Shown: in pieces, positions 61,027 to 64,000 of the stretch
Numbering within the stretch: position 1 is the stretch's first letter
Layout: every line of letters begins with the position of its first letter
Source: Hysterium pulicare CBS 123377
Taxonomy: Eukaryota; Ascomycota; Dothideomycetes; Hysteriales; Hysteriaceae
NCBI GenBank assembly: GCA_000467715.1
Contig: AJFK01000162.1
Span: 24,901-88,900 of the forward strand
Length of the DNA stretch: 64,000 nt
Direction: 5' to 3'
The notes under the pieces: generated by a model
Database searches by the model: none
What the model saw: the letters and a program-made list of their open reading frames with translations, nothing else
Told to the model about the DNA's origin: nothing
Made by a program: the position numbers and the translations under genes

Positions 61027-61515
61027 CTATCCCAACTCAGACCAGTGGACAGATTCGATCCTCTCAACCTCAAAGCTCTGTCTTCGCATTGGAGGACCGA
61101 AGCAGGCATTTATAATCCGCCGACCGAAGCGTACTATCGCTTGACCTTGAGGCTTGTGATTTTCTTTTGAAGAATTCGACCGTGATTGTGAGCCGGAATC
61201 TCTAATAACGTAAGAGAAAGGATCCGGCCGTTGCGCCTGTCTGCCACGAGCATGTTGTTGGTCTCGATGAGGTATGGACTGCATCTCTTGGTCAGAGATA
61301 GGCGATGGATTGGCTGATGACGATGTCGGAGATAATTGGTCGAATTGACTGAGCCCGTCGCAAGCTGTGGTGCTTAGAGATAATTGATTGCGAGTTGGCC
61401 GTGGGGATCGCGGTAGCCCATTCGTTGAATGAGGGTTCAATTGCCGTGGGCGATATCGAAGATCGAATTCGGAGTCGGAATCAACATCATGATGCTGAAA
61501 TCTTGGAGAGGCCAT
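61027..61515 (-). CDS. small Ser/Arg-rich hypothetical protein
   Basis: A single open frame of 162 codons runs from an ATG in a fair context (61515). It begins MASPRFQHHDVDSDSEFDLRYRP, continues with Ser/Pro/Gln-rich disordered sequence, and ends with a more ordered RFGRRIINACFGPPMRRQSFE stretch. No family, signal peptide or membrane span is recognised. The steady frame and start suggest a real gene, but no intron or homology supports it. Confidence 0.45.
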   Translation of the reverse strand: MASPRFQHHDVDSDSEFDLRYRPRQLNPHSTNGLPRSPRPTRNQLSLSTTACDGLSQFDQLSPTSSSANPSPISDQEMQSIPHRDQQHARGRQAQRPDPFSYVIRDSGSQSRSNSSKENHKPQGQAIVRFGRRIINACFGPPMRRQSFEVERIESVHWSELG

Positions 61516-63977
61516 GGCTCATCCAGAACTTAATAATGAAGCAGAGGAAAGGTCCAAAGATCTCAAGAGGTGTATGGTGTGAAGTTGTTTGGAACAATGC
61601 CAACGTCTGACAGGCGGGACAGGGAAAATATATGTTCAGAGATAAGAGAAGGGTGTGGCAGCCTGGAGAGTAAAGCAAGGATAGCTGACCGGAAAATCAG
61701 CCAAGGCATAAAACGTTTATATCTTTGAAAACAAATTTCCGGGGATGCTGATCCATCTTAACGGTCCACTCTGCAGCCAATTTTATTTACGGAAGTGGAA
61801 GGCGCAGTGTCCAACTGAGGTCTGCGTGCGCCGTCCAGCTGTGCCCCTAGGGCTGCCGCGAACGTTGGATCTGTGTAACAACGAGCCAATGGGCAGGCCC
61901 ACTGTCGCGCAAAGACTGAAAAACACAGACAACAACCGATCCCAGTCCAACGCCGTCGTAAGAAATGTGTTACTGGGCTGGATGGAAGAGTTGTTCTGTG
62001 ATGTCCGTTCTGCAGAGGACATGCAGTATCCATGTTTCAAGCATTCATGCGCACGCGAGAAATAGGGGGATGAGAGAGCTGGAGCTGAGGAAACGAGGGG
62101 CAAGCCTGCTTAGCGACCCGTGCTAGACAGCTCAAGGCGTCAGCCAGATGGCGCAGAAGGCTCGTCAACCTTCTCAATTCCTCTTCGGATCCCGAAACAT
62201 CACAGTGCGTTCTGCACGAGATGTGCACATCGCAAGGTGGTCTCTTGTTTTGCGGCCATGAATGTGGCTTGCTCCCATGGCGTGCTGGGCCCCTTGAAAC
62301 GACCGGCCAGCGCAAAACGCGCGGATTTCTCGCCAACGGGACCTTCGAAACGTGAAACGCTCCCCGGAGGTCAAACAAATGCTATGCCGATACAGATTAC
62401 GCTTCCTTTCCTCACAATCGCAGTCTCTTATTCCAGCCTTCATCACCTATTGTACGGCTTTTCAGGTGCTGTTCGAAGGATGTCGCAGCTTTATTTTGGA
62501 GTCATCATTCCTCCTGTGGAAGCTTCCTGCTGGAGTCGCTTGTATCGTTACTGTTGGCGTCTTGCACTGTCCTTGTATGACTGTCAGACTGCCATATACC
62601 GCATAGTTATCTCCTGAAGCATAGTTCTTGATCCAGGATCAAAGACACCATGATGATGATTCGATCGCGGCGTTGCTTGGGGGCTGAACAACACAGTAAG
62701 TCCGCTAGACATCAAAGTCTGATGAAACTGTACAGATTGTACCTGTTCCACCGTCGCCGCATGGTAGGGCTCTAGTCTCGGCCGTCTGGTCCTCTTCTTC
62801 AGCGCTCTTCGTCACACGGTCATAGTCTGACGATGGCGCCTGAAGGACCGAAATACCGGCTGTGCCTCCATAAATGTCGTGGGAATATATATCTGACCCG
62901 CTGAGCCATGCAAGGTTAATCAGACAGCAAAGGCCTAGACGCTGTCAAAGGCTCTTGCTGTGTTGGAGGCACAGCGATATGCTTTGTTGGCTATTGACCC
63001 TCTTATCGGCGTCAAGCGCATGCGCCTCTTGATAAATATCCTCAGCCCTATTTTCAGTGCGACTTGCGCTTATTTTTATTTTCCTTTCCAGTCCCGCGGT
63101 AAATCGATATGCTGAATGTCTTAGCTAATTCGGTGTTCCTGTGCCGTTGAGATTGATGAAGCCGAAATCGCTCGCAGTGTTGGTATTCGAGTCTATCAGC
63201 CTATGGACGCTGGCATTCGTGCTTTAGCTTCAACCCAGGATCATCGGAAAAGACGGCGACCAGCTGTAATGTTTGTGCATCTGCTGACGGCGGACTTGCA
63301 TTGGAATGCGAAGGGGCGCACAACAACACACATCGAGGGCTTTTGAAAGATTGGGGATGCCGTTGGCCTCGTCGTAAGTAAGCAGTACTGCATTGTGTGC
63401 ACGGAATGGGTAAGTCGAGGTAGGATGATTTACGGTAGCGGAACGGCGTGCGTGTTTGTCCGTTCCTTCTGGTTTGGACGACCAAGCATCGATATTATCT
63501 GCTACTGGCCTTATCACGAGGATATCTTTCTTAGAAGCCGTATCAATTCTTCCGCGACGTCGTAAGTGGAGGGGTATAGCTGATACTGCATTTTCTTCAG
63601 TTTTCTAGACTTTCCGCCCTAAAAGAATACATTTCCCTATCCTGAAGCACACCTCAGTCTCGCACTGCGACAAGCCTCGCTTTCTTACAAATCGTTCAAA
63701 TCACTGAGATTGCACTTTTGAACTTATCCACTTAGTCTTCCCAGATGCGCTCAACCTAGAAAACTTTGGTAACCCTGAGTCCTCCCCGGACGCCCTCGTA
63801 GCCCCTTTGCCCCGTCGAAGTCACGATTCGCCTAGCTCGAAATGTATCAAGCAAGCGATTACCGCTTCTTTATCTCCGTAAGCTAATAGCAGTGCTTCAA
63901 GTCTGCGGTCTCCGTATCCGAGATGAAAGTCAGACCATTTGATGCTCCGAAGGGGCGCGGTGTCGCCAAGCTATGCA
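61516..63977. other. no gene recognised
   Basis: Overlapping short frames on both strands around 61,750-62,620 (up to 165 codons) have no motif, and their translations look random. Nothing supportable is seen to the window end. Confidence 0.45.
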
Positions 63978-64000
63978 GGGCGAGGGGCGAGGGGCGAGGG
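63978..64000 (+). repeat. G-rich heptamer repeat at the window edge
   Basis: Four runs of three or four G separated by CGA fill the last 23 bases and continue out of the window. The spacing would allow a G-quadruplex. The full length of the array cannot be seen. Confidence 0.8.

Noticed and set aside
62120-62617. 165-codon plus-strand frame
   Set aside because: No motif, random-looking residues, and competing open frames on the other strand over the same bases.
1-64000. tRNA, rRNA and CRISPR
   Set aside because: A reading by eye for T-loop motifs, rRNA blocks and spaced short repeats found none on either strand.

Overview
The window is nuclear DNA of a filamentous ascomycete (Pezizomycotina). 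This follows from the many short GT-AG introns of about 50-120 nt, the fungal-specific families (Csf1, Medusa, DUF6601, DUF3669, extracellular intradiol dioxygenase, fungal ubiquitin-like domain) and the conidiation regulator Medusa. I cannot fix the class from sequence alone; Leotiomycetes is a guess. I recognise no tRNA, rRNA or CRISPR.

Layout. Bases 1-12.5 kb look like an accessory, decaying segment. It holds a tyrosinase pseudogene (824-2225), an intact secreted intradiol dioxygenase (4152-5593), a DUF3669 pseudogene (6778-7740), and an unusual 1028-residue protein (8127-11387). That protein joins a fungal signalling-type N-terminus and ubiquitin-like domain to a four-Cys zinc ribbon, a Zn(II)2Cys6 cluster and two Myb/SANT repeats; a decayed partial copy of its Myb part follows at 11441-11810. 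Bases 13-20 kb carry three minus-strand membrane protein genes: a DUF6601 protein, an 829-residue uncharacterised polytopic protein and a GT8 glycosyltransferase.

Bases 22-38 kb form a conserved core: the giant lipid-transfer protein Csf1 (minus strand), a divergent 425-bp promoter, a TMEM184/DUF300 membrane protein, and a Ser/Pro-rich protein of unknown function. About 7 kb without a recognisable gene then precedes the developmental regulator Medusa (44911-47200), whose leader shows good intron signals and an upstream ORF. An AT-rich degenerate stretch (about 49.7-51.1 kb) follows.

Bases 51-61.5 kb are all minus strand: carnitine O-acetyltransferase with both a mitochondrial presequence and a C-terminal AKL peroxisomal signal, an NmrA-like gene broken by one stop codon, mitochondrial malate dehydrogenase, a coiled-coil protein with three 52-residue repeats, and a small Ser/Arg-rich ORF. 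Acetyl-carnitine shuttling and malate dehydrogenase both belong to growth on acetate or fatty acids, but no operon-like link is implied. The last 2.4 kb hold no supportable gene and end in a G-rich repeat.

Gene structures were built by joining GT-AG introns so that the exons sum to an exact multiple of three. This worked for every multi-exon gene called intact here. No database search or transcript data was available.
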